The notes beneath the pieces were generated by a model, which was not told the DNA's origin, made no database searches, and worked only from the letters and a program-made list of their open reading frames with translations. From Tetrahymena thermophila SB210 (taxonomy: Eukaryota > Ciliophora > Oligohymenophorea > Hymenostomatida > Tetrahymenidae), in assembly GCF_000189635.1 (NCBI RefSeq), contig NW_002476544.1, positions 124,001 to 188,000 of the forward strand: 64,000 bases of DNA, written 5' to 3'. Below are positions 14,801 through 29,800 of this stretch, piece by piece; the first letter of the stretch is position 1, and each line of letters opens with the position of its first letter. The position numbers and the translations under genes are program-made.

Positions 14801-17800
14801 AAAGCTTTTTGTGTTAAAAGTGAGATAACTTAAATCTGGTAAAACATAAGGAAGTATATTTATAGTTTGCTGAGCTAAAGACACTGCTCTATACTAGTTG
14901 TAATTTTAAGGATATCTGTCAATTCCTCCTATAAATTAGAAGTTTCCTGTAGTACCTGGTTGAGCTAATTTGTCAATATAAAATTATAGATAAATTTATA
15001 TTGTATAGGTATTGTAGCTTTGCTAGAATGGAATCATTTCATTAGTCATATCAAGTTCAATCATGCTATTTGAAATTAAATTACAGTCAAATCTTAATGG
15101 ATATGGTTATCTGCTAGTGCTTGGTATAGTGAGAGTTGCGTTACAGTAATTTTTCTAAATATATGATATTTAAGTTGGAATAGTAAAGTAAAAGTTTGTT
15201 ATATCTTTTGTGATCCATACTCCTTATATCTAAATTACTACAGTATTAATATAGTCTCTTAAAAAATAATTTTATGTTGTTGGTGGAGGCATATTTACAT
15301 TATAGGCTTAAGTAGGTGTTATAGTCATTGTCATACCTAATTAATTTATGGTAAGTATTAAATTAAAAAATTTGAAAATAAATTTATTGATTGTTCATTT
15401 AAAATAAGAAATTAGATTAATATTTATGAATTTTTAAAATAAACAAATTAAATTTATTAAGCTCATTTAATTATTTACTTTAAGTTGCATAAGAATAGAG
15501 GATAGCAGGTACTTAATAAATAACATTTAGTATGTATTAGACTCCATCCCAAATTTCTATATAGAAATTTTAAGTATTATCTAATAAAAAGTAACCATTT
15601 GTCATTCCTGATAAAGTTAAGCTGGACTAAGTATTAGCAGCTATTTATGTTGAAAGTTGAACAATTACTATTTAATCAATTGGGAAGACTAAGCAAAAAC
15701 TATAAGCTGTACAAGTGGGAGACATTCTTGATGTTTGATAATTTTATCCTTAGTAGTGGATAACAATAAAGTCTGATGTTTTGACATCTTATAAAAACAT
15801 AAGATTGAAAGTATGTTAGGTATTTGTTTAGTAAACAGTTTGCTAATTTGCTGTGCTGGTAGCTGTTGATACTTAATTGGATTACAAATAGTTTGAGTTA
15901 TCTGCAATCGTTTAGAAGTAATTATATGATACATAGATATTACACATCCAGTTGTCATTTCTACATTTGCGTTTTACTGCAGCCTAAACAGATGATACGA
16001 TACCTACGGTTGCAGGATTTTGTATATTACTTAACCAGATGATTATTGTAGTACCAGCACTTATAGCTTGTGAAACAGGAATTTACACTGAAGCCATTAC
16101 AGGAGGAATTGCAGTTGCTGAGCCTTTATGAACATAACACTTGATTTAAGTAGCTGATAGTAAATTTTAACCTGGATTTTCTGCACAGTCAATTTATCCA
16201 AAGCCATCATTGTTTAAAGTGAATCCTTTGAAAATAAGAAAATTATTGAATAAATGATATTTTCAAATAAATTACCTAGGGTTTCTGGGAATATTTTTTT
16301 GATAAAATTAGATGTAGTGAAGGAGAACCAAATCTGATCTCCAACTTGGATATTAACATTTGTCTTAAATGACATTTTGTAAGCAGTTTTACGATTAACA
16401 CTTTACACCAAAGGTTTAAATACAAAAGTAGTATCAGGTTGTGGCTCGAGAAGGAAATAAGTGAAATCTTTTTCTACAATATTTGAAATGGAATTTCCTC
16501 CTATAAATGCAGATAAGCTGAATTAATAAAATCCACACTGAGGTCTTTAGATACCGTTTTATCCTGGAACTGCCGCTTGTGTTGTGTCAATATTAAAAGT
16601 GTAGCTTTTTTGCTTATTGAATTATGAATTTAGAGCAGGTGGTAAGTTTACAACTAAAGGAGAAGTACTGACATCACTGAAAATAGAGTTATACTAGTTT
16701 AAATAGACAATCATTTTAATAATTAATTCAAAAAAAAGAAATTTACCCATGTTAGCTATGATGTTTACTTGTAAAAAGCGGATTAAACTGCAGGATTAGG
16801 AGCAATCTACCATGAATTTTCCATAGTTAATTAGATGTATTAACCCTAGGCTTAAATAATATCGTTTTGCCTTAGTATGAAACTAAATTAAAACGGACCA
16901 TATTAGTTACAGTAAATGTTCTATAAATATTTCATTATAACAACTGCTTAATTGACACATTAAGGTGAACTATCTATAGGAATAGAGGCTATATTATAAC
17001 TTTAAGCAACAAGGCCATTTGGTCCATAAGCTTTAACAGTTGGAAGTAAAACTGAAGCACTTGGTTATTTTCCTACTAAAAACATGTTGATTTATATTGC
17101 AGTATTTTATGTAAAAGCAACTGTTCCTTATACTATATATGTATAATCATCTGTTTTGTAGCAAACAAGAGGTGAGGAGGGGTCATTTGCTACATTTTTG
17201 CCTGGGAAACATAAATCTCCTACTGGTGAAGGGGCTGCTTACAGATATGATGTTGGTAAATCAATTTCTAAATAGCCACCTTTTGGTATTTCTTTTTATA
17301 TTTTTCAAAAAATTATTAAATAAATAAAAAATTTATTATTTATGAAAATTGGAAATAATCAAGATATACATATCTTTTCTTGTTTAAATTTAAATTAAAG
17401 CATTTACTTGGTGCATTAAGGTTTAGAACAATTTCATATTAGCTGTTAACATTTGTGAATCCTCTATTTCTATATATAGAGCCAAGTAAATTAGTAATTA
17501 TTGAAAGAGTACCTTAAGTTCCAGGGCTTGTATATTGAGTGATTAATCCATTAAATATTTTACCATATTACCAACCAAAACTTGCTGAATCATCAGAAGT
17601 AGATAGAGGGCTAAAAGAAATTGTGATTGTACCAGTTTAAGTATTTTAAGGATTAATTAGATATAAGTTAATGTTCGAAAAGAAATAAATGTTAAAACCA
17701 GAAACTGAGAATTGTTAAAATGAAGACTTGATTATGCCTTAGTAATTGTTATTGTAAGCTAACAGTAAAAATTAGTTTTATGTTAGAGAAGATCCATATT

Positions 17801-20800
17801 GTGTAATTTAGGTAGACCATGACATATTTATTGATTAGACTTGACTATTAGAAGAATATTATGTCATTTAAAAATTATTACTTGGTTATTATTATGTTCT
17901 TTAATTGTTAAAAAGGGTTTATCTAGTTATTATTTTTACAGAGTCTCCAGTATTATCTTGCATCATAATAGAGATTCTTAATGTTAATTGGCAATCTAAA
18001 TTGGGATTAGTCAAGGCTGGTATCTAATTTTTAATTTTAGTAAATTTTTGAAAAATTATTTTGACTTTATTTCTAAAAAAAAGTAAAAAAAGATTTAAAT
18101 ATTACTATTATAGAGTAAGCTGTGGAAGAAGAAAGTTGTTAAAAGGGCAGTATTGAATATTTGATAGGTTCTTTTTTATTTGCTGGGTTTCCAAACGATG
18201 CTAATAGCTTCATGCTAGAAAGCTATGGATTCGACGAAACTGAATGAATGTTACCAGTGTTAAATTAAGGTAGATAGTGGGATTAATAATATGCCTAAAG
18301 TCCAGCATCCTATGGGAAAAATTGAGAATCTAATTCTAATCTCACAAAAACATCGTGGGTGCCATCTGTTGCTTAAAGAGCATTTTAAAGATTAAAATTT
18401 AAAAATAGCAAATTATCAGTTTCTCCTTGTTGCATACTTCCATAGTTAATACTTAGTTAATTGAAATTCTTAATAGTTGTAAATAAAATTATTGTATCAC
18501 TAACTGTTGTTAAGCCAGTCATTTAAAACAATAATTCATCTCTGGAGAAAGAAACTGGAATTTAGAACTATGAATTCTAGCTACCATCTATGTAAATTAT
18601 AACTTAATAAGTATTTCCCTATTGCAGACCAACATTTGGAGATCCTATTTTGTAAACTGGCTGAGCTTGCGTCTTATCTAAAATACATGAAGATGCTAAG
18701 TACATATTTGAATAAATTGGTAGCTATAAAACGCTCTATTATTTCAACAAAAAATAGCAAACTAAATTATTTGCATCACTAGCTACTACAGGTTAAAATT
18801 TTCCAGTGTTATCAGGTAAAGTTATTTAAATTAACTCATTTTAAGAAGGGTTCGAATTGTAAGTTAATGATTTTATAGCTAAAAACTCAAAGAATAGCTA
18901 CTTAACATTAGTTCCTGCATAAATAGAAGGTTGTGTAATAGTTAGGGTGTTTAATGTTGAGAAATATTTCAATTTATTCAAATTAAAAGCTTTCATACTT
19001 GTTAAGCTGGCAGTGTATCCAGCTGGACTTGTTAATGGGATATTAAGATAAAGATTGTAAGTTGTGATTCCATCATTAGTGACTAACAAATTTACTATGA
19101 TTGGATTTGTTGAATCTATTTCTGCTATGAAGTACATTTAATGTGTAGCAGGAGTGATAGATGTATAGCTGATTCCTATAAGACCTAGTATACTTGAAGA
19201 TATTACATTACATTAGCTAAGCTGATTTCCATTTGAACGAACTAATAAACAGCTTTTGAATTTTAAAACTGAAGGATCCTTTAGTTAAATAAGAACTTCT
19301 TAAAATGGGAGAACTTTTGGAATTTAGAACGTCAAGCTGAATAACTCATCTCTACTTAAAGGATAATAACCAGGAATATTTGTGAAGGAAACAAATTGAA
19401 TCGGTTAAGTTGGATTTATGAATGTTGAAAATTGAGGATAGTTTGAGTTTATTTAATTTGTTAAGAGATAAATAGAGTAAAACTCAGAGATAAAAGTTGG
19501 ATTAGCTCCATAGTAAATTAAATTGGCAACCACAGGATTAACTATGTTGCTAATTTATAAACTAAAAGGTGTTCCTTATGATCTATTTGGAGATTTTAAT
19601 ATTACTCTATAAGTTAATTTGTTCATCCAAATTAAGTTATCATTAAAAATTAAAGCATTTACAGTATTTCCAACTCCTATAATACCTTATGTACCAAAAG
19701 AAATTCTGTATTTATCACCGAATTATCTTATTTAATTAGAAAATTAATTTAATCATATTTATTTTTAAATCAATAAAGTGTTAAAAATTAATTTAGATAA
19801 AGAGAATAGTAAATATTTGGTTCTTGAAAAAAATTTAATAATAAAAGTAATCTTTACGATTATTATGTATTTATTGGCCAAGTGATAGAACCTGAATAAG
19901 ATGTTGTTGTGCCTAGTGAAAGAGAAGCTGCATTAAATTGATAAGTGATTGGATCTAAATTTGGAGGATTATATGGAGGTTATACTTATAGTGGTATCAA
20001 GTTTATTGCAGTGTTCGTATAGAAAGAACTTCCATTTTATATATTTAATGTCATATCAAATGTTTACAAATCAGTCAGAGTAACCAATTTGATATCATCT
20101 ATAGCTAAAGTGAGCAAAGCTCCTGCACTGTAGGAGTTAATTTTTTCAAGACGAACAAATACTGGCCCTGTACTTGACTTTAAGTTCATAGTACAAATAG
20201 GAGATTAATAATTTGGTATACTTGCCATATTAGAAGTTATATCACATGGTATTTGCTATCCTGTTTATTAAAAATAAAAAATAAAAAATGTAAATAAAAT
20301 AACAATTCCAACCTATCTTAAATTGAGTTATAGGAGAAGTATAATCTATTTGTGGTAACAAGACTTCAATGTAGGAAGCTGGGAATAAATTAGTTGCTAT
20401 TTGAGCATTAGTCAGTGTAGCCTCAAAGTAAATAGAAGAAACTTAGGACTCTTAAGCGCTAAGAATAAAGAATTTTTAAAATAAAGCATTACTCGTTCCA
20501 AGATATTAGGTTACTTACCTTTGAGTTATCAATACATTTTAATTATTAATTTTAGTTGTTACACTTGCTAAATAGCTAATATTGCTGAAATCATTTACTG
20601 GGAGATTTAAATATCCTAAAGTCATTATTATTTCGTACGTTATTCCTGGTCCTATAATAGTATTAGGAGTCGGATTTGTTATTTAAACAATCCCTGATAA
20701 TGAGATGAAGTTACAATTTAGAGGATTTCTAGTATAACTACCATTAGGATTATTTATTTTAGCCAGGCAAGTAACTGGAACTTTGGTAGAAGTAGGAGTA

Positions 20801-23800
20801 GTTTATGTAGTTACTTATATTTGTAGGGTGTTATAATTTGTAGCTGGAAGGTTATTTTAATAGAAAAATCTTATCGGGCAAGTGGTGATGGTAGTTCCAT
20901 CACAGGGAACTATTGGCGAAAATCTATAAAATTTTAAGTAAGTTCTTGAATACTGTGTAAACCCAGCTGCTTACTAAGAGTTGTCGAAAGTAAGGGTATT
21001 AGAGTTTGATGAAATCATTTAGTAGTTAGATTAGGATATAAATTTTCTGTAATAGCGTATTTCGTAATTCGCAGTTGCTGTAGGCAGAGTTGCTGAAGCT
21101 GGAGAAGGGTTTTTCAATTCTAAAGTAATAGATATTTTCATAGATTTGTTTACTATATTGACATTTGTACGTAGAATTGTTACTGTATAGTAATAATTTA
21201 CAGCATCCTGAGTAAAGCGGCAAAGAAGTAAAGCTTTATTAGACAATGATTTAGCACTACAAGCTTAGGTCACTTATGGAATTTAAGACTAACTTAAAAC
21301 TAATTAGAAAGCCTAATTATTTTAAAAGTTTTGATATTAATAAATATTATATGTGCTTTGAAATAAAATAAATTCATGCAATATCCTCTTAATTTTATTT
21401 TAGTTAAATTAAATATTTTAAAATATTTTTAAAAATTGATAAAATGAATAAGATTGAATTATTGATATTTTAAATTTTATAAAAAATTAGCATAATTTAT
21501 TAATTTTAAATGAAAAGAAATGAAATTAAAAAATATTACATAATTTAAGTTCATGTCATCTATCTCTACAACAGTTGTGAAAACATAAGTAGCTAAGTAT
21601 CCACATGTATTAAGAGAATATGGCATTAATGAAGCTGTAATAGCTTAAGCTGCTGGTGCTCTTAGACCATTTTTGGATTAAGGAATAGAATATGTATTTG
21701 GATCAAATGACCAATGACCGTCACTGCTGTAAATATATATTTAAATTTGATAATCTGTAAATAATTTTTAAGCATAGTCTATAAGATTTATTGCTGCTGT
21801 TTAAGTGCTAAAATCTGTTACTCCATTTGCTTAAATTCTATAATATAGTATTGAAGTGCCTATAGCTTGACAATCCTAAAAATTCAGACACATTTATTTA
21901 TTAAATATTGGTCCTGCAGCTGGATCAACAGCTATTATGACTTGAGGTACATCAATTGCAGTAGCACCAGTTATTTTTATTTAATAGTTATTCACAGTAC
22001 TACTTATAAAAACTGATCCATCGTAAATATTCAAAGGAAAAGTCACTGTATAAGTTTAGGATATAGTGAAAGATGTTTTAGACACCAAACTTGCAGCAGC
22101 GTTTTAATAGTACCTAGCTTAGCTTTGAGTTACCTTTCTTGAAGAGAAAAACGGTCTTATACTCTCTATTGTGGAGATAAAAGCTAAATTGAGATTTGTC
22201 GAGCTTATTGGAGGAAGTAAAACCATAGGAATCAAACACTTTACATCTATTCCTGATTAAACTGTGATGGGAATTTCTATTAAGTGGAAAGGAAGGAAGT
22301 CTGTTGATGTTGGTAGACTTTTTCTATGGAAATAACATTAAGTTGTCAAAATAGGCTGCGCTGAAATATCTTAATAACACAAGCAGCTGATAGAAGAATG
22401 ACTCACACTTACATCTACACCTTAAATGAGCTGATTTGGCCAATCGTTACTTTAAAATTCTAAAAAAAGCTTTTAATTATTAACAGGATTAAGTGCTATA
22501 TTTATAGATTTAATTGTAAAAATTAGCAAAGTCGGAGATCCTGCTGCCTAACTTATAGAGGTAACACTAATAGGCTATGTTGATATTGGATCGTTTCTTG
22601 AGTATTCAAGTGATACAGTAGATTTTATATTTTATGAAGAATCACAAATATTTATCCTGAACCAATAAAAATCTCTTTAAACAAGTGGTGTTCCTCCTGT
22701 AAAAATGATGCTAATTGGTACCCAGTTATTATCAAGAGTCATTGCCGATGTTACTGTGAATTGGCATGATAGGACTCTTGCCTATTCATTCCCTTGAGTT
22801 GTTATCATACAGTTTGAATTTGGAGCAACTCCCCCATAAGTAATGCTGAATGTCGAAACGACATTAGTATTTGCACCAATAAGTTACTCATCGTCTGTGT
22901 TAATTTAAAATTGAATATAAATGACTGATCCTATACTATAAAATTGACAGCAAGCAACATTTTATACTTGAACTTGAATGGAGCTCAAATCTTAAGCAAG
23001 AACAAAGTTTTAAAATTAGAGCTAACTTGAAGTTATAAGAGTAGGTTGAATACGCAAGTCTTATTAATTATATGAAGGAAGATTTTAATTTTAAGATGCA
23101 GAATTTATATACAAGTTTATGAATTAACTAGCTGCGGAAGAAGTGTAGGTTCCTATGTTCTAATCATACTGATATACTATTTAGAGAGGAACATCAATTG
23201 TATCAAAATTAATTATGTTAATAGCGTTTGAAGTACCTACTGCTTGACAAGTAGGCATTAATTAAGGATTTCCTAAATTTCTGAGACCTTTCATAATGAA
23301 GCATTTAGTAATGTATTAAGATGTTTGAATGATTAAACCATCAAAGCTAATTGAGAAAATTCCATTGCCATCTGATAGTAATTCAGAATAAATACTTGAA
23401 TTCATGATATTAATAGCATTAAAGGAGTAAATTCCTTAATTTTTTTGAGCATTTTTAAAAGTGTCAAAGATGTTAGATTTTATAGATGAAATCAATGTTG
23501 AAATTATCAGCCCTAAGTACTGGGTTTTATCAAAAGTAAAGTTTGTAATTTGTTTTTATGTCTTTGAAGAAGTATATTAGGAATGAACTATCTGTTAAGG
23601 ATTCATTAATAAAACATCATAGGAAAACTTAGGATAAATCAAAAAGATCCTTGGCTTCAAAGAATAAAGTGTTACTTAATCAGCTGAATTGTCATAATAA
23701 GCACCTTATATTTATTTAATATTATAATTGGTTAAAAGGTAAAAAATTAAAATTTGAAAAACAATTTATTTGATAACAAATAAAATTTTTGGAAATAATA

Positions 23801-26800
23801 AAGTGCTGATTATTAAGGATTTGCATTAGGCATTAAAAATTTGTAAAATAATTTATTTAATAATAAATATTATTAAAATAAGAAAAAATAATTGTTTTTT
23901 ACTTATATCTGTAGGGTCACGGACAAGAGGAATTATACAATAATTTCCATTTACATAATATGGAATTTATATTTGCATAGGTTCATTTATGAAAGTAATT
24001 GTAGCTGTACTACGGATTGTGCTTGCGTTTGATCCATAAGGAAATGGATATGGACTGTCAAAGGAAATAAGCTGGCTAGTTGTTGTTGGACTAACACCAG
24101 CAACGGTAACTAGAACCTTATAAATATCACTCCACGCTATCAGCTAATCTCCTACCTAGTTAACAGAATTGTCTCCTCCTATCGCTTTAACTTTAAAGTT
24201 TACAATGCGTCCAACAGCTGCTGGTGTGACTATTTTAAAAAGTAGATTATTGCTGAGTCCTGCAGTATAAGAGAATCCTCTAACATAGATACGCATAGGT
24301 CTACCAAAATTACCAACTTCTCCTCTTTCGATAACACAATCCAAAATTTAAGTTTAACTTTCTTTTAGATTGTTTGTACCTACGTTGCTTGGGTTGATAA
24401 CGCAAGGAACATTTTATCCTGACATCATTCCTGGGAAAATTTCAGAATCATAAATAGGAGTTTAATCCTCATTTGTTGTAGGTATTTCAATGACCAAAGT
24501 AGTAATTCCAGAAACACTCCAAGTAAATATAAGCTCAATTAAACAATCTGAGTTAACAACTGAAGTTTAAACATAATTAACAGTCATTGAAGTGAACCCA
24601 TTTTAAGGAAGAATCCCTGTGCCTATTGCTTTCATATTTTAAACATCGCTATTTAAAAATATATTATTTGTTCCATCACTGATATTTATTAAAAATTAGC
24701 CATAAGTATAGTCAGTATTCCAACCAAACCCTATTTAGTTTAATATTTATAAAAATTTCAGATTCATAACAAAGTAAATTTTGTAAAAAATTACCATATT
24801 TTTAAGGATAGTTAAATGGATCAATGACACCAACGGAGACAAAAATAACTTAATTTACTGAAAGACTATAAGTAAATTAGATAGATATAGTGCGAGTTAA
24901 TTGGTTAATAGTGCATTTTCTGTAGTTGTTATTGATCATACATCTAAGAGTATTTCTAAGAGTGTCTGAAGTTTAAGTAATCAATGGGTCGATAGTAATA
25001 TATTATGGATATACAATATTAAGCATATTATTTGGTGTTGCAGACAGAGCAGATGGTATTTTAAATTCAAATTGAATCAAAGCTCTTGTTAAAGTTCCAT
25101 CAGTCAGATAAAAGTCATCTATATATCTAAAATCATAAATTAAAATATTAAATTTATAATAGAAAATAAAACATACCTAAAATGCTTGAAATCTAAGACA
25201 GGATGATCTGGAACTGTATTAGTAATAAATGAAAAAGAAGTTCCAGAAGAATCTGTTCCTGATTATATGACATAATTATTTAATGTTAAAGAAGTATCTA
25301 ACCCTGTTGGTTCAGTGCTTCCAGTCCAAGAAAAGAATTTAAGAAAGAAGGTATTCATATTTACATCAATATTAGCATTTTAAGGATTAACCATAGCCAG
25401 ATTTGTTGTTTATATTACAAGTTTTTATGGAGTATTTAGGTGTTGTGAATTATTTGTTATATCTACCCAAATAGCTATATCAGTACCAATTTAATTCATG
25501 TAACAGCGACTGATTTCAATTTACGAACCAGGAGACATCCTACAGTCAAAAGAGTTTATCCCAAAGATTCCTGTTGGGTATTTTATCATTAACTTCTTGG
25601 TTGATTTGAATTATGGAGCTGTAACACTTATTATGTAATCTTCTTTTTAACCTGCTAAATTAACTCCATTTACTAGACTCATAGTTAAACTTATTCCTGA
25701 AGATGGTGTTGGTGTACCGCTTCCATCTCCATAATATGAGGTATATATTACTTTTTCAGTTCTCCTTTATTATCTATAATATGCATATCCAGTAACCTTT
25801 ATAATTTATTTAATATTTTTAATTAAGGAAAATTATTTATTAAAATTTTTAGAAGAGGTTTTCATTTTAACAAAAAAAATGTTAATAAATAAAGTAATTC
25901 TTAAAATTTAATTGAAATATTTATTATGTTTTTTAATTTTGTATGACTCTAAAATATTTTTTGTTTTTTAGAAAAAAAAATGTTCAAAAAATTGAAATTT
26001 AAAAAAATATAATTTTAAAACTTAAATTTTATTTTCAATACCTCTTTATATAAATAAATTTATAAAAGTAAAAATATTACTTATGTTGCTAGAAGATATT
26101 AAGGAGTGTTCCAACATCCCATAATAGAAGCTACACTTGTACTACTTAAAGTAAATCCGTTAGAGGGGTTAAGCAATAAGGTTTGTAAATTTTAAAGAAG
26201 TATAACTTAACCTACATTTGATCCATTTTACTAGAGTGTATTAAGATTTATGCTTGTTGTTCCAACAAAGGCAAATTAAAAGCGAAGAATATAAGTATCT
26301 CTAGGACCTATTGGTAAGGAATTTCCACTCTAAAATGCAAGATTTGAATTAGTAACAGCAAGACTTGAGGAACTGGGAGTGAATGGAGCTGAAGATGATA
26401 ATATATCAGAAGATGGATTGAACGATGTAACAAATAAACTACTGTTTTCAATCAGAATGTGGTTCAATTTTCTATTAGATTGAACATCAAAAGTGTAAAT
26501 ATTTAAAGGTACAACAATTTATTAAGGAGTGGCTATGAAAGTTGGATTTTGTAATTAAAATACAAATCTTAAGACTTCTCCAGCTGCAACACTTCTAGTA
26601 AATTTACTGCATAAAATTTTAATGCTTACTCCTCCACTGAGAGTTGTATCTGTATTTCCTTTTGAGAATCTACATTCAAAATTCAAAGGATTATTAGTTG
26701 TAGGAATTATATCAATTACTACTTATGAATAGTCTGATAAGTTACCTGGATTAGCTGAGAATAATTAAGTAGTGCCATCACTACTTACGGATCCTATTTC

Positions 26801-29800
26801 TAAAACTAATAAGTTACTAGATATTATTTAGATGCTAGGAGTTAAAGAAACATCTATAATATTAGGCTCACCTTGCAAAGTAACATATCCCTGTATGTCA
26901 GCATTCGTAAATTTATCTTGAATTACATCTGCATAAATACTTTACTTTAAATTGATATTTGCATTTTCAATTACTATTTAGTAAACTCCACTTTTTGTTG
27001 GCCACTCAATACCTTCTACAGAGCCATCTCCTTTTTGTGAAGTTAATTCAAATGTGTAAGTTGTGCCACTAGCTAGCTAACTAGGATTTAAAGGCTCGAT
27101 TTGAACTACTACAAAACTTGATGTGAGACTTATTGATTTAACATTGCAATTCATGTAATTACTTAGAGTTTCTGGTTTTGGCTGTTCTGTATAAAATGCA
27201 CATTTGTATTTGTTAACAGATGCAGTTATTCCAAATCCAACAGAATCATTATTATTAACATAATCTTATAAGGCAAAATATAAATTAAAAATTCCTGAAG
27301 GAGCATTAAAATTCAACTAGATTACAAAAGGACCTACATATCCTTACTTTATAGGACTATCAATTTTATAAATAGAAGTATTTTCTGATAAATTTAGTGG
27401 GTTTTAATTGATAACAGTAAATAATCCAGCAGTCGTTGTTCTCATAATTTTGAACCCATTATTAAATTAGTTGATGTTATCATAGTTTTAGTAAACAAAT
27501 ATCTATACATTTTAAGTTTACCCACCTGAAGTTGGCATATCTATATATCCATAAATAGCAATATTAGAACCAGCAGGAGTCAATTAGAATCCATTAATTA
27601 CCCAATTTCTTAATAATTAAATAATTTTTTAATAAAATAAGATTGATTAAAAAATGTTTAAATGTAAGAAATTGAAATGGATCAAAAATAATTTTTCATA
27701 ATTTTTTTGATTTAATAATGATTAAAAAATATATTGAATATTAATAATGATATTTATGTTTTTACCTTGTGTTTTAAACCTCACATCCTATTTCTCCAGC
27801 ATTATTGCCAGCAACTGAGTAAAGCTATGAACCATTAGCAGTAGAACTCCTACATTGGGCATATATATTTGGAATTTCAGGAGGAAACATAATTAGAATG
27901 GCCCCATTAAGTGGGATTGGTTTCGGATTAGTGAATGAAATGAGTACTTCTACTCTTAATTTATTTTTTAAGCATTTATTTGGATTTCCTGCACATTTAA
28001 CAGCGGATGTTATTATGGGTGTGACTACTCCATCAAATGTAGAGGGACTAATGACATTTGTCAAGAATGTATTATATTAATTATTACTCCAAATTTAAGT
28101 AGGGAAAGTAATTTATGAATTTGGAACAAACTGTGGAAGCTAAAGTATGTCTTCTAGAGTATTTTTAATTGTATTTGAAGCTATTTATACTTTTAATTTT
28201 AGAACAATCCAATTTATTTGTGAAAAAGCTATACAATATTAGTAAGTAGCTTAATCACATGAAGGTAAAACTCCTTTGTTTGTTGAGATTTATAAAAATG
28301 GCTAAGGTAGGACAGTAACGAAGTAATCTCCTACATTCAAATTAGCATTACTCTACAAAGGATGAGAAAATTAAGGATTTTAGCTTGGAAAAGCAACATT
28401 AATTTGCATAAGCTCTGAGGGAGTTGTACCTCCAGCTGCTGGAATATTTAGAGCTAAGTTATCTTGCATTTAATTTATATAATAATATGTTCCTAAAGCT
28501 ATGTTTCTCTATAAAATAGTGACTGTTAATGTTACCAACGATACTTAATTTGTTGGATTTTTTATACCTGCTACTCTGATAATCATATCTGTGTTTGCTG
28601 GAATTTAATCAAAATTATGTATTTCGATAAAAGCAGGTCTACCAGTTGTTTATGATTTAATTAAAGAACAAGATAAATTATTTCCAGGAATAGAGGCACT
28701 AAACCAGCAGCCAACAGGAGTTCCCGTAACACCGTTAACTATGCCTAAAGAGCTATCAAAAATGCTAGTACTGCCATCAGCTGAAACAGTTGGAAATTAT
28801 AATTGAATTAAACCACCATTTGAATATTAAGGGATTGGATCTGTATTTGAAAAATAGAAACTTATTATATTTTAAGCTCCTTATTAAGATATAGCTGATT
28901 CAGTTTTTAAGTAATTCATAAGCTTCGGAGTGATGAATATAAATTAGGAGTATTTTTCTATGGGATTCTTAGAAGAGTTTAAGACTTCTATATCGTATTC
29001 ATACCAACCACCTTATGATGGAAACTATTTATTTTTAATCAAGCTAAATAGTATTAATAAATTTTTATAAATTGAATACCTTTAATCCATTTTAAGGTGC
29101 AACATACTAAGTGCTTACTGAAATTTGAGAGGTAGAAGCATTTGAGATAGATATTGAAGAAGTATCAAGTATAATGCAAAGAGGACTTGAAGACTAATAA
29201 TAACAAGGTACTACATTCCCAGCTACCTTTAATATTTAAAAAATCGTTGTAATTTTAGAAAAAAAATTTTATTATTTTTATTTGTGATTTTCTTTAATTT
29301 ACATTAGATATTTATGAAATAAAATTGTAAATTAATATTTGTAAAAAAAAACATAAATATATCTCTTTTTTTAACTTCTAAATATGTAATGAATAGCTTA
29401 TTTAGCTATTATTTATTTGTATTACTTTTTCTTGTTAAATAAGATTTAGAGTATATTAGAGAAAGAAGATATATACATGTATTAGCAAACTCAATTGTAA
29501 AAATATTATTAATATCAGATATTAAAATAATAAATTTTAAGGAAAATAACTTTAATAGTATTTAATAGATGCTTATGTTTAATATAAAATTATTAGCATT
29601 AAAAAATAAGAAATTGTTAATTTAAATGTTTTTAAATTTAAATACCTAACAGATCAGGGGGTCTTAGCCTGGAACACCAGGTGTTGTAAAGTCTACTTAC
29701 CATGTACATCTTATGTATAGAGGGTTAGGATTTTAAGGTATAAAATTTGTGAAGAATGGCCCTACATAGTTGACACCAGGAGTTTAGTTGATTTCAACAG